From: Proluteimonas luteida
GTDB taxonomy: Bacteria > Pseudomonadota > Gammaproteobacteria > Xanthomonadales > Xanthomonadaceae
Assembly (NCBI RefSeq): GCF_021191695.1
Contig: NZ_JAIWPT010000001.1
Location: 186,001 to 250,000, forward strand
Length of the DNA: 64,000 nucleotides
Direction: 5' to 3'
Below, piece by piece: positions 32,922 through 41,863 of this stretch (position 1 is its first letter; each line of letters starts with the position of its first letter). Under the pieces are notes generated by a model, which did no database searches, was not told the DNA's origin, and worked only from the letters and a program-made list of their open reading frames with translations. A program made the translations under genes and the position numbers.

Positions 32922-34040
32922 ATGCGCGACGATCGTTTCCGCTTTCGGCTCAAGCAATTGCTCGCGGATGCGGACGTCCGCATCGACGGCGATCGCGCAT
33001 GGGATATGCAGGTCCGCGACGAGCGGCTGCCGGCGCGCATTTTGTCCGGCGGCTCGCTGGCGCTGGGCGAGGCGTACATGGACGGCTGGTGGGACGCTGG
33101 CTCGCTCGACGGACTGCTGTTCCGCCTGCTCGACGCCGGGATCGACCGCAAGGTGCACGGCTTCGCCGACCTACGCATCGCCGTCTTCGCGCGCCTGTTC
33201 AACCTGCAGCGCGGACAGCGCAGCTACGCCGTCGGTGAGCGCCATTACGACATCGGCAACGACCTCTACGCCGCGATGCTTGGCAGGCGGCTGGTCTACA
33301 GCTGTGGCTACTGGCGCAAGTCCGGCGACCTCGACGCCGCGCAGGAAGCGAAGCTCGACCTGTGCTGCCGCAAGCTCGGCCTGCGCCCGGGCATGCGCCT
33401 GCTCGACATCGGCTGCGGCTGGGGCGAGCTGCTGAAGTTCGCGGCCGAGCGCTACGGCGTGTCGGGCGTCGGCATCACTATCTCGCGCGAACAGGCCGCG
33501 TACGCCGGCAGCCTGTGCGAAGGTCTGCCGATCGAGCTCCGCGTGCAGGACTACCGCGAACTGGACGAGCGCTTCGACCGCATTGTGTCGATCGGCATGT
33601 TCGAGCACGTCGGGGTGAAGAACTACGAAACCTATTTCGACGTCGCGCGCCGCTGCCTGGCGGAGGACGGGCTGTTCCTGCTGCACAGCATCGGCGGCAA
33701 CACCAGCCGCACGCACACCGACCCGTGGATCGCGAAGTACGTCTTCCCGAACTCGATGCTGCCCTCGGCGGCGCAGCTGACGCGCGCGCTCGAAGGCCGC
33801 TTCGTGATCGAGGACTGGCACAACTTCGGCGCGGACTACGACCGCACGTTGCAGGTCTGGCGCGACAACGTCGAAGCGGCGTGGCCGTTGCTGCCGGAAC
33901 GCTACGACGAGCGCTTCCGGCGCATGTGGCGCTACTACCTTGCCGGGTCGATGGCGAGCTTCCGCGCGCGGCTGATCCAGCTTTGGCAACTGGTGCTGTC
34001 GCCTAGTGGCGTGCCCGGGGGCTACGTCGCCCCGCGCTGA
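32922..34040 (+). CDS. cfa: Cyclopropane-fatty-acyl-phospholipid synthase
   Basis: A 372-aa SAM-dependent enzyme that adds a methylene bridge to unsaturated phospholipid acyl chains at the inner membrane. The N-terminal lipid-binding part contains GGSLALGEAYMDGWWD; the methyltransferase domain has LLDIGCGWGELL (SAM site) and SIGMFEHVGVKNY. Its length is a little shorter than the about 380-aa norm. The ATG at 32922 gives the family N-terminus. The remnant of the sbcC-like gene ends about 75 bp upstream, so the gene may have lost its native promoter. Confidence 0.93.
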   Translation: MRDDRFRFRLKQLLADADVRIDGDRAWDMQVRDERLPARILSGGSLALGEAYMDGWWDAGSLDGLLFRLLDAGIDRKVHGFADLRIAVFARLFNLQRGQRSYAVGERHYDIGNDLYAAMLGRRLVYSCGYWRKSGDLDAAQEAKLDLCCRKLGLRPGMRLLDIGCGWGELLKFAAERYGVSGVGITISREQAAYAGSLCEGLPIELRVQDYRELDERFDRIVSIGMFEHVGVKNYETYFDVARRCLAEDGLFLLHSIGGNTSRTHTDPWIAKYVFPNSMLPSAAQLTRALEGRFVIEDWHNFGADYDRTLQVWRDNVEAAWPLLPERYDERFRRMWRYYLAGSMASFRARLIQLWQLVLSPSGVPGGYVAPR

Positions 34041-34088
34041 TGGGATCGGTCGCGTCGCCGCGAAGCGCCAAGCGTCTCTGTGCCTGCC

Positions 34089-34260
34089 ATGGAGGCCATC
34101 TACGACGCGGGATCGCTGGAAGGTCGCGACGCCAGCGTGTAGGAACGCGCGGGGCGGGTGACAGACCTGCTGGCGCGTCCGCCAGAGCGGTGGTGAAGTT
34201 GGAGTGACGGATCGAGCCGGTGCAGCGCAGTCGAGTCCCGGGTATCGCCGGGCTCGATCG
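34089..34260 (+). pseudogene. Decayed 3' fragment of an sbcD-like gene
   Basis: Around 34194-34260 the codons read Val-Lys-Leu-Glu-stop-Arg-Ile-Glu-Pro-Val-Gln-Arg-Ser-Arg and then Gly-Ile-Ala-Gly-Leu. These align with residues of the intact protein (IKLEGRIVPVQRSR, GIAGL). The stretch from 34089 upstream is a weaker continuation with stops. The gap 34041-34389 holds nothing else. Confidence 0.6.
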
Positions 34261-34389
34261 CGCGCGGGAACGCGCGCCAGCCGCCTGACCTTGGCAGGAA
34301 CTGCTGGCTTTTCCCGACGAGCATGCGGCGTTTGCTGTCCATGGGATCGGCCAATACGATGGCTCCGACGTCCTGCCCGGTCTGGGGTC

Positions 34390-34836
34390 ATGATCGAAAC
34401 CAACATTACAGCTGGCACGCCGGCACAAGCGGAAACCGTTGTTCGCTGGCTCAAGAAGGAGTGGGCCGGCGATCCTGATGCGGGCGGTTTTTATCACAAT
34501 CGCTCGATCATTCGGCAGGCCGCGCGGAGCGGTGAGATGACGTGCCTGTACGCCAGCCGGACGATCGTCGGGTTCTCCGTGTTCACCCTCGGCCAAAGCC
34601 GCGCGAAGATCGACATTTTCGAGATTCGACCAGGTTATCGTGGTCGCGGGTTCGGTCGCTATCTGGCGGCACACATCCTCCGAATGCTCCTATCCCACGG
34701 GGCGGCACGGATAGAAGTGGAGTGCGCTCCGCGGAGTTCCGAGCCGTTCTGGCGAAAGCTCGGGTTCGTCGACCACGAAGAACGCCCCAGCGGTTGGGGA
34801 AACCCGAAGTTGGTCTTGGCGTCACAGGCTGCGTGA
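34390..34836 (+). CDS. GNAT family N-acetyltransferase
   Basis: A 148-aa single-domain GNAT enzyme. The acetyl-CoA pyrophosphate loop is RPGYRGRGFGRYL (about 80-92), and the C-terminal half has the expected PFWRKLGF motif. GGGG lies 5 nt before the ATG. Substrate unknown. Confidence 0.85.
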   Translation: MIETNITAGTPAQAETVVRWLKKEWAGDPDAGGFYHNRSIIRQAARSGEMTCLYASRTIVGFSVFTLGQSRAKIDIFEIRPGYRGRGFGRYLAAHILRMLLSHGAARIEVECAPRSSEPFWRKLGFVDHEERPSGWGNPKLVLASQAA

Positions 34837-34934
34837 TCCATGACGTGGCATCGGTCGGTGGGACGGAGTAATTCTGTGCTGGGTTCCAGGCGGTGTAATG
34901 CAGTCGAGCAGCGATGGAGAAGAGGGAGTAGCTG

Positions 34935-35276
34935 ATGAGCGTATGCAGGGCGGGTTATGACGACTTTCGGATCAAGGCGCACGGCAAGCTGGACGAGTAC
35001 TTGTCGCACGGCAACAAGGTCTTCGGCGGCGTGTCATTCGCAACGGCTTTGGCATGCCTCGGACTTGAAAATCCCGCGGCCTTTGCGGTCCCGAGTCTCG
35101 TGTTCGTCGCTTTACTATGGGGAGGCGGTCCTCGCGACTCCTGGCCCTACCTGAACTTCCTGCGCAGAACCGGCGATCCGGCGATGAAGCCACTGTCGAT
35201 GCTGCGGCGCAATCACGTTGCCGTCGCTGGTTGGCTTTTTCTCGGCATGGTCGCGTTGGGCGTCGTTCCCCGATAG
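34935..35276 (+). CDS. Small membrane protein of unknown function
   Basis: A 113-aa protein with two predicted membrane helices (about 38-62 and 96-110) and an arginine-rich loop between. AGGGAG is upstream of the ATG. The N-terminal DDFRIKAHGKLDEYLSHGNKV is reminiscent of the short holin-like or TraL-like conjugation proteins, but I cannot assign it. Confidence 0.55.
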   Translation: MSVCRAGYDDFRIKAHGKLDEYLSHGNKVFGGVSFATALACLGLENPAAFAVPSLVFVALLWGGGPRDSWPYLNFLRRTGDPAMKPLSMLRRNHVAVAGWLFLGMVALGVVPR

Positions 35277-35379
35277 GTGGTTGTGACGTATCCGCCCTAT
35301 ATAGAGCATCGCAACATTGGTCGGGGCGGAAGACATCTTTCTCTGGCCGAGTAGTTGACGGCGATAGGAGTGTCTAAGG

Positions 35380-35877
35380 GTGCCCAACATCTTCTGGGTG
35401 AGTGAGATCGACCCGTTACGACTGGCCGTGATGCCCAGGCCGCACGGTGGTGCGCGGCTCGAGGGCGAGGTGGCAGGTTGGCGCAGCGCGGGCATCTGTG
35501 TCGTGGTGTCCCTGCTGTGCGCCGAGGAACTTGAGGAGTTGTCTCTGCTGCACGAGGAGACCGCCTGTCGATCCAGCGGCATCGAGTATCGGTCTTTTCC
35601 CATCCAGGATCGGGGTGTTCCCCGGTCCGCGCCGAGCTTCTTCGCTATGGCGGACGAGCTTGCGCTGGCCGTCAGGCAAGGTTCGGCGGTCGCTGTCCAT
35701 TGCCGCGCCGGAATTGGCCGGTCAGCCCTCACGGCAGGTGCCGTTCTTTTACGTCTGGGCGTTCCCGTAGACAACATATTTCCCGTGCTGTCCCGTGCTC
35801 GCGGCTTCGCGATACCGGATACCCCGTCCCAGATTGAGTGGTTTCGTTCGATTGCCAAGCAGTACGAGGCGTGTTGA
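35380..35877 (+). CDS. Dual-specificity/tyrosine phosphatase-like protein
   Basis: A 165-aa protein with the phosphatase P-loop HCRAGIGRS (His-Cys-x5-Arg-Ser, about 107-115) and the expected upstream general-acid Asp (QDRG). It begins with GTG at 35380; AGGAG lies 9 nt upstream. It probably acts in the cytosol on a phosphoprotein; the target is unknown. Confidence 0.85.
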   Translation: MPNIFWVSEIDPLRLAVMPRPHGGARLEGEVAGWRSAGICVVVSLLCAEELEELSLLHEETACRSSGIEYRSFPIQDRGVPRSAPSFFAMADELALAVRQGSAVAVHCRAGIGRSALTAGAVLLRLGVPVDNIFPVLSRARGFAIPDTPSQIEWFRSIAKQYEAC

Positions 35878-36082
35878 TAGTCCTTTGAATCGGGATGCCG
35901 CCGTTGCCCGGCATCCTGACCGGATCACCCCCCGCCTTTGCGGAGCGACGGATTGCCGCTGTCTGTCGCGTCTGGCGTTCGCCCGAGCGGCTGGCCCGGC
36001 TCCTGAGCCGATATCTGCGCCATGAGACGCCCTCATGCTTGGCGCCGGTCCACTGGAGTCGATTCGGTCGAGGGCGTATCCA

Positions 36083-36172
36083 GGGCTAAATCAACCCGCT
36101 TCCGAGGCTGCCGGCAGGCGGGGCGCCGCGGGTAACGCCCGTTGCCGGTCGCTCGCGGATTGAGCGTTCGTG
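36083..36172 (+). pseudogene. Decayed 5' fragment of the 101-aa island gene
   Basis: The bases align with the first 90 of the gene at 48874 (codons for Ile-Asn-Pro-Leu-Leu-Arg-Leu-Pro-Ala-Gly, and later Arg-Ile-Glu-Arg), with about a quarter of positions changed and the ATG lost. Together with the pieces at 32556 and 34089 it shows that another copy of the sbcD/101-aa/sbcC set once stood here. The gap 35878-36279 shows nothing else. Confidence 0.65.
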
Positions 36173-36279
36173 ACGGTCTTGAACACGAGCGGATCGAAGT
36201 TGCTGACAGAGCCCTCGCATTAGTTTGCTCTGACCATGCCGGGGTGACACCCTATAACGCTCCGCCACCGCTTCCCGTC

Positions 36280-37272
36280 ATGTCGCTTCGTCGCATCGAT
36301 CTGAACCTGTTTCGAGTGTTCGAGGCCGTCCTCGCGCAAGGCAGCATCGTCGGCGCCAGCCGGGTGCTCTCGGTGACGCCCTCGGCGGTGAGCCATGCTA
36401 TCGCGCGCCTGCGCGAGGCGCTGGGCGATCCGCTGTTCGTGGCCACCGATCAGGGGATGAAGCCCACGCCGCGGGCGCTCGAACTGGCGCCGCACGTACA
36501 AGGCGGCCTGCAGCGTATCGACTTGGCATTGAACGCGCAGGAGTTCGCGCCCGACACCGCCGTGCGCACCTTCCACATGGCGATGTCGGATCTGTCCGCG
36601 GGCGTCGTGCTGCCGCTGCTGGTCAAGCGGCTGCAGCACGAGGCGCCGGGAATCGACCTGCGGATCTTCCCCTTCGACCGCTCGGACACGATCCGCCAGA
36701 TCGACGACGGCCGGCTGGACGCGGTGATCGGCTGGTTCACGACGCTTCCTCCGCGGATGCGCCGCCGCTTGCTGTGGCGGGACGAGGAATCCATCGTCGT
36801 GCGTCCCGGCCATCCGCTGGTCGGGCAGCCGATCGATCGCGACGCGCTGCTTCGGTACCCGCATGTGGTGGTCGAGCTTACCGGCGCGGGCGACGGCTAC
36901 GACGATGGTTTCGTCGAGGACCGTGGGGCGGTCCGGCGCGTCCGGCTGGAACGGCTGCTGCTCGACACCCGAAGAGACGGGGAAGAGGTCGTTGGCCGGG
37001 CTGCCGTCTCGGTGCCTCACTTCTCCAGCGTCGTCCCGATCGTGGCGGCGAGCGATCTCGTTGCGACATTGCCGGCGTCTTACGCGGCGTCGGCGGTCGC
37101 CCAGGGAGCGGTGGTGCATCTGCCGCTGCCGTATGAGCCGATCATCGGCCATCTCGAGATCGTCTGGCATGAACGCAGCGATGAAGACGAAGCCTTGCAG
37201 TGGATGGTGCATTGCATCAACGAGGCGACGTCCGAAATGCGCGTCCTGGCCGGTGCGCTGCCGGTGCCGTGA
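36280..37272 (+). CDS. LysR-type transcriptional regulator
   Basis: A 330-aa LysR protein. The N-terminal winged HTH is at about 5-62 (DLNLFRVFEAVLAQGSIVGASRVLSVTPSAVS in outline), and the periplasmic-binding-like effector domain follows. The ATG at 36280 matches the family N-terminus (MSLRRIDLNL); upstream frame rejected. It belongs to the NodD/LeuO-like branch by the RIDLNLLRVFEAV pattern. Target not evident; the next gene is a response regulator in the same direction. Confidence 0.9.
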   Translation: MSLRRIDLNLFRVFEAVLAQGSIVGASRVLSVTPSAVSHAIARLREALGDPLFVATDQGMKPTPRALELAPHVQGGLQRIDLALNAQEFAPDTAVRTFHMAMSDLSAGVVLPLLVKRLQHEAPGIDLRIFPFDRSDTIRQIDDGRLDAVIGWFTTLPPRMRRRLLWRDEESIVVRPGHPLVGQPIDRDALLRYPHVVVELTGAGDGYDDGFVEDRGAVRRVRLERLLLDTRRDGEEVVGRAAVSVPHFSSVVPIVAASDLVATLPASYAASAVAQGAVVHLPLPYEPIIGHLEIVWHERSDEDEALQWMVHCINEATSEMRVLAGALPVP

Positions 37273-37370
37273 GCGTCCTTCATCTCCCGAGTGAGCAGAA
37301 ATCACTATGGCGCGTCCGTCCGTCCGTGCTTTGATCGTCTTGGTCGATTCGAGGGGCTGCGGAGCGCAGC

Positions 37371-38033
37371 ATGCGCCAGATCCGGGTCATGATCGCGGAC
37401 GACCATCCCTTGCTGATCGAGGGCGTGGCGTCGGTGCTGGACACGCAGGCCGACATGGCGCTGGTCTGTGAAGCCAGCGATGGCTACGAAGCCGTCGCCC
37501 AATTCCAGGCCATGCGTCCGGACGTGGTGCTGATGGACCTGCAGATGCCGCGCATGGACGGCATCGGGGCGACCCGCGAGATACGGCGTCTTTGCCCCGA
37601 CGCGCGGGTGATCGTCCTCACCACCTACCGCGGCGACGTGCAGGCCCTGTCGGCGCTCACGGCCGGCGCGCGCGGCTATCTGCTCAAGAGCATGCTGCGC
37701 GCGGAACTGTTGACCGCGATACGCGAGGTGTTCGGCGGCAAGCGATGGATTCCCGCGCTGATCGCGAAGACGCTGGCGGCGCACGTGACCGACGAAACGC
37801 CCACCAACCGCGAACTGCAGGTGCTGGACCGGGTCGCCGCGGGCCTCACCAACAAGCGGATCGCCAACGAACTCGGGATCGCGCCCGATACGGTCAAGGC
37901 GCACATCAAGAGCCTGCTCGCCAAGCTCAACGCCTCCGACCGCACCCATGCCGTGACGATCGCGCTTCGCCGCGGCTTCATGCAGCTGTCCGCCGCGGAC
38001 GACGAGCCCCGCATCGACCGGCCCGCCGGATGA
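37371..38033 (+). CDS. NarL/FixJ-type response regulator
   Basis: A 220-aa two-component regulator. The receiver domain has the acidic pair Asp10-Asp11, phospho-acceptor Asp56 (VLMDLQMP), Thr (VIVLTTY) and Lys (YLLKSM). The LuxR-type HTH is at about 145-205 (NRELQVLDRVAAGLTNKRIANELGI...TVKAHIKSLLAKL). It is convergent with the histidine kinase at 38080, its likely partner. Confidence 0.93.
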   Translation: MRQIRVMIADDHPLLIEGVASVLDTQADMALVCEASDGYEAVAQFQAMRPDVVLMDLQMPRMDGIGATREIRRLCPDARVIVLTTYRGDVQALSALTAGARGYLLKSMLRAELLTAIREVFGGKRWIPALIAKTLAAHVTDETPTNRELQVLDRVAAGLTNKRIANELGIAPDTVKAHIKSLLAKLNASDRTHAVTIALRRGFMQLSAADDEPRIDRPAG

Positions 38034-38079
38034 ACGCCCCGGCTTGCGCCTGGCCGCCTGCGGCGGCATCGCGCGGGCC

Positions 38080-41000
38080 TCAAGCCTGCATGGCCGAACG
38101 GTCCCTGGATCGGGAACTCGTGACGAGGTCCCACAGCACCCGGAGGATCGAACGGCGCCCGTAGGCGTGCCTGGCCGGAACGACCAGGTCGATGCGGCTG
38201 CCGGACGCCACGTCGATGCGCAGGCGGGCGCCGAGGCGATCGGCCCGTTCCTGCATGCCCGACAGGCCCCAGTGGCCCCGCCGCCGGCCCACGCTCGATG
38301 TCTCGATGGACAGGCCGATGCCATTGTCGTGCACCTGGAGGGTGAACATCCGGGGCTGGTAGTCGAGCCGGACCAGGATCCGCTGCGCATCCGCGTGCTT
38401 GTAGGCGTTGAATACGGCCTCGCGGCCGATCCGGTAGATCTCGTCGTAGGCGGTCGGGAGCAGGCGCATCGGTTTGTTGGAGACCACGTCCAGCCGCGTG
38501 GGGCTGTCCAGCGCCATTTCCTCGCCGATGCGCACGAACGCGGCGCGGATGTCCGTACCGGGCATCGCTTCGGCCCGCAGGTCGCTCAGCCGGTCCCGGC
38601 TCTCGACCAGCATCTCCTCGGCGCGGCCGATCGCGTTTTCCAGGTCGTGGCGCAGACCCGATGCCGGCAACTGCATCGCGATCGAACCCAGGCGGAGGAT
38701 CAGGCCCTGCAGCCCCTGCAGCAGGGTGTCGTGCAGCTCCCTGGCGATGCGCTCCCGCTCCGAGTAGCGCTCGGTGACGCGTGCGCGCATGCGCATGGCG
38801 TACTGACGAAGATGGTGCCAGTAGGCCAGGGAAAGCAGCGTCAGCGTCAGCACGGCACACAGCAGCGCGAACCACGTGGACTGCCAGAACGTGCGGTCGA
38901 TGGACAGCTCCAGAACGGCCGGCGTATCGCTCCACAGCCCGTCGCTGTTGGCCGCTGCCACGATGAAGCGGTAGTGCCCGGGCCTCAGGTTGGAGTACAG
39001 CGCCTGACGGCTCAGCGATTCGTGCCAACCGTCGTCAAGGCCTTCGAGCCGATGGCGGAACCGGGTGCGCTGCGGGGTCGACAGGCTGGCGGCGGTGAAA
39101 TCGATCTGGAGGCTGGTGGTGAGCGCGGGCAGTGCCAGTTGCGTCGCCATCGGCTGGGCGACGCCATTGGCCTTGACGCCCAGGATCATGCTCCTGGGCC
39201 GGTGCCCGTTGACCTGGATGCCGGCCTCCGAGAGCCACGCCAAGCCCGCATTGGTGGCCAGCCATACGCGCCCGGGGGCGCTCAACGCGGTCGGCACCGG
39301 ACTGGACTGGATGGCGACGCCGGGGAGCCCGTCCTGAGCGTCGAAGATGCGGTAGGTCGCCGCCAAGGCCGGCGCCTCGAAGGCCCGGTCCAGCTCCCGC
39401 AGCGTCACCCGTATCACGCCGGTGATGCCGTTGAGCCAGAGCACGTCGTTGCCGTCCAGCGCGATGCCGGTCACTCCCGAGAAGCCGCCGAGACGGTCGG
39501 CCGGCAGCGTCCGGAAGCGCTCCCCCGACTGCCAGCCCAAGCCCTGATCGCCGGCGACGATCAGGCCGCGGGGCGTCGCGCTCATGGCCGTGACCTCGCC
39601 GACCTGCAGGCGATCCTGGGGACCGTAGGCGCGCTGGCGGCCGCCTCCGAGACGGACCACGCTTCCGTCCGCGTAGCCCAGCCACAGCACATCACCGGCG
39701 CCCATGGCCAGCGCGGTCGGCGGGTCGCCGTGGCCGGTCTCGACGGCATGCCAGCGCCCGGCCCGAAGCGCGTACAGGCCGCGCCCGGCGATCACGACGT
39801 GGGGTGTCCGGTCGGCGGACAAGGCGAACGCCAGCACGTGCTCCCGTCGGCCCGCGCCCGGAAGCGGCAGCGTACTCACTGCGCCCGCCTGCTTGCGGAG
39901 GATGCCGGCGTGGTCGATCGCCCAGAAGCTGTCTTCCCCGACGGCCACGAGGCGGGCCGAGGCCGGCAGCGACTCCCGGAGCCTGGCGCCATCCGGGTCG
40001 ACGGCGAACACGTCTTCGCCGCTTTTCACGTGCAGCCGCCCGTCCGGGTCCAGGGCCCAGCTGTAGTCGGACACCGACAGCGGCGGCTTCAGGGCGAGCG
40101 TCAGCGCGCTGCGCCGGCGGAAGCGGTTCAGGCCCAGGTTGGTGCCCACCCAGAGGTTGCCTTCCTTGTCCGCCAGGCCGGGTACGGCCACGTTGGACGT
40201 CAGTCCCTGGCCCTCGCCGAATCGCTCCAGCGCTGGCGGCGTCCGCCCGGGCGGCGCCGGCGCGGCGCGGAAGACGCCGCCGAGCTTGTCGTCGGTGCCC
40301 CAGAGCGTCCCGTCTGCGCTGAACCAGAGCCGTTTGGCGCCGATCTTGCGCAGGGCGGCCGGGTACGCCGGGCGCGCACCTGGCTGGTTCCGATCGTCCA
40401 CGGGTCGCGTGCCGAACCGCGTGTCCGAGATCCACAGCTGTCCGGCCGGGCTCTCGGCCATGACGGCACGGCGGCCGCTGCGGATGCCGGTGGCGACGAA
40501 GCGTCGCTCACCGGCCCGCAGGCGGACGAGCTGTTCCTCGGTCGCCACCCACACGTCCCCCCGGCGGTCGCTCAGTACCCAGTAGGCATGATCGGCGGCG
40601 TATCCCCAGCGGGCGGCCGGGTGCCATCGCCTGCCATCGAAGACCGCCAGTCCGCCGCTACTGGCCATCCAGAGGCGGCCGTTCCGGTCCGGGGCGAGCG
40701 CGAACACCATTCCAGTGGGAATGGCGCCCCCGGTGGGATAGTGGTGCAGGCGCCCGTCGCGCAGCGCGCTGACGCCGCCGGCGAAGTAGCCGATCCACAG
40801 CGTGCGGTCCGGGGCATGCGCCAGCGCGGTGATGTTCCGTGCGAGCTGCTTGTCCACGGGGGCCTCGGGGCGGCTGAACGCGTGGCCGTCGAACCGGTAC
40901 AGGCCCGATCCGGTGCCCAGCCAGAGCATGTCGTCCTCGGACTGGCTGAGCGCCCAGATGTCGGCCGGGGCGCCGTCCAGCATCGACCAGCGGGCCTGCT

Positions 41001-41106
41001 GATAGAGCGGCATCGCGAACGCATCCGGGCCCGCGCGCGCGGATGCGGGCGCGGGCGGCCAGGCGAGCGAACAGGCAAGGACGCAAAGTGCGAGGGCGGC
41101 GCGCAT
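38080..41106 (-). CDS. Hybrid-propeller histidine kinase (two-component sensor)
   Basis: A 1008-aa sensor. A signal peptide (about 1-25) leads into a periplasmic sensor of about 14 propeller repeats (two motifs of the type LWLGTGSGLYRFDG, VWVATEEQLVRL, LWVGTNLGLNRF) and a Y_Y_Y domain (about 635-700). One membrane helix (about 715-740) precedes a HisKA_3 dimerisation box with the phospho-acceptor His in ERERIARELHDTLLQGLQG and an HATPase domain (EAVFNAYKHADA, DNGIGL, GHWGLSGMQERA). The ATG at 41106 gives the signal peptide. It pairs with the response regulator at 37371. Confidence 0.92.
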   Translation of the reverse strand: MRAALALCVLACSLAWPPAPASARAGPDAFAMPLYQQARWSMLDGAPADIWALSQSEDDMLWLGTGSGLYRFDGHAFSRPEAPVDKQLARNITALAHAPDRTLWIGYFAGGVSALRDGRLHHYPTGGAIPTGMVFALAPDRNGRLWMASSGGLAVFDGRRWHPAARWGYAADHAYWVLSDRRGDVWVATEEQLVRLRAGERRFVATGIRSGRRAVMAESPAGQLWISDTRFGTRPVDDRNQPGARPAYPAALRKIGAKRLWFSADGTLWGTDDKLGGVFRAAPAPPGRTPPALERFGEGQGLTSNVAVPGLADKEGNLWVGTNLGLNRFRRRSALTLALKPPLSVSDYSWALDPDGRLHVKSGEDVFAVDPDGARLRESLPASARLVAVGEDSFWAIDHAGILRKQAGAVSTLPLPGAGRREHVLAFALSADRTPHVVIAGRGLYALRAGRWHAVETGHGDPPTALAMGAGDVLWLGYADGSVVRLGGGRQRAYGPQDRLQVGEVTAMSATPRGLIVAGDQGLGWQSGERFRTLPADRLGGFSGVTGIALDGNDVLWLNGITGVIRVTLRELDRAFEAPALAATYRIFDAQDGLPGVAIQSSPVPTALSAPGRVWLATNAGLAWLSEAGIQVNGHRPRSMILGVKANGVAQPMATQLALPALTTSLQIDFTAASLSTPQRTRFRHRLEGLDDGWHESLSRQALYSNLRPGHYRFIVAAANSDGLWSDTPAVLELSIDRTFWQSTWFALLCAVLTLTLLSLAYWHHLRQYAMRMRARVTERYSERERIARELHDTLLQGLQGLILRLGSIAMQLPASGLRHDLENAIGRAEEMLVESRDRLSDLRAEAMPGTDIRAAFVRIGEEMALDSPTRLDVVSNKPMRLLPTAYDEIYRIGREAVFNAYKHADAQRILVRLDYQPRMFTLQVHDNGIGLSIETSSVGRRRGHWGLSGMQERADRLGARLRIDVASGSRIDLVVPARHAYGRRSILRVLWDLVTSSRSRDRSAMQA

Positions 41107-41143
41107 CCCGACTATGTACGCCGTCGCGCCGCGAGATGCCCTT

Positions 41144-41181
41144 ACCCGAATGGGGAATACGCGGCGGGCCACCCTTTTGGG
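41144..41181. promoter_or_regulatory. Two ACCC-N4-GGG motifs between the kinase and the export operon
   Basis: ACCCGAATGGG (41144-41154) and ACCCTTTTGGG (41171-41181), centres 27 bp apart, lie in the divergent region between the sensor kinase and the operon starting at 41381. Such repeated half-palindromes are candidates for binding by the LuxR-type response regulator at 37371. Confidence 0.4.
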
Positions 41182-41380
41182 TAGTTCGCGCTCCGCCCGA
41201 ACGGTGGATTCGGATCCGCGCACGCGCTGATAGCGTCATTCGCACCCGCTTGGGCCGAGAGGAAGCGATGCCGCGCAACGATCCCGTCGTTTGGCCAACA
41301 CCACGTGCCCGGACCGCGACCGGGCAGCCGGCGCGGCTTGCGCCTGCGTCCCGGGAGCGGTATCCGCGGGGCGCGACGTC

Positions 41381-41830
41381 ATGAAATCCAACATCGACCG
41401 CATGCGCGAGTTCGACCGGGCCTGGAACGAGCGCCGATGGGGCGACGTCGGCAACCTGCTGTCGGAAAAGCTCGCCGCCCATGTCGACTGGCGGGGCGAT
41501 ACCGTCGGCCGCGATGCCTACCTCGAAGCCGAGCGGGCCTTCTGCGATGCCTATCCAGACGTGCGCCTTCACCTGGAGCCCTACGTCTCCATCTTCGCCA
41601 GCGCCGACGGACGGCGGACCGCCTCGATCGTACGCGTGACCGGTACCTGCCGAAGCGCCGGGCAGCCTGGCGGTCCGCCACGCACCGTCGGGCGCCCGTT
41701 CGACGTGCGCGTGTCGGTGGTGTGCGCCTGGACCAACGGCATTGTCGCCGAGCAGTACCGTTCGAGCGGCGCGATCGCCGCCCTCCTTGCTATCCGGCAC
41801 GCTGCCGGAGAGCGCCATGAAGGCCGATAG
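41381..41830 (+). CDS. SnoaL-like / ester cyclase-type protein
   Basis: A 149-aa small alpha+beta barrel protein of the NTF2-like SnoaL superfamily (FDRAWNERRWGDVGNLLSEKLAAHVDW; DAYLEAERAFCDAYPDVRLHLE). The ATG at 41381 is chosen over 41291. It is the first gene of the export and dehydrogenase operon. Members range from polyketide cyclases to catalytically idle proteins; no function is assigned. Confidence 0.75.
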   Translation: MKSNIDRMREFDRAWNERRWGDVGNLLSEKLAAHVDWRGDTVGRDAYLEAERAFCDAYPDVRLHLEPYVSIFASADGRRTASIVRVTGTCRSAGQPGGPPRTVGRPFDVRVSVVCAWTNGIVAEQYRSSGAIAALLAIRHAAGERHEGR

Positions 41831-41863
41831 CCGCGCGCGATGGCGTGCCGGCGTGAGCGTTCA

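Noticed and set aside
34880..34936. Possible further sbcD remnant before the small membrane protein
   Set aside because: Similarity is limited to a short word around GAGCAGC and is not convincing.
38044..41184. 1046-codon forward open frame opposite the histidine kinase
   Set aside because: The reverse strand has a full set of kinase and propeller motifs; the forward translation has no recognisable domain and is a mirror of high-GC codons.
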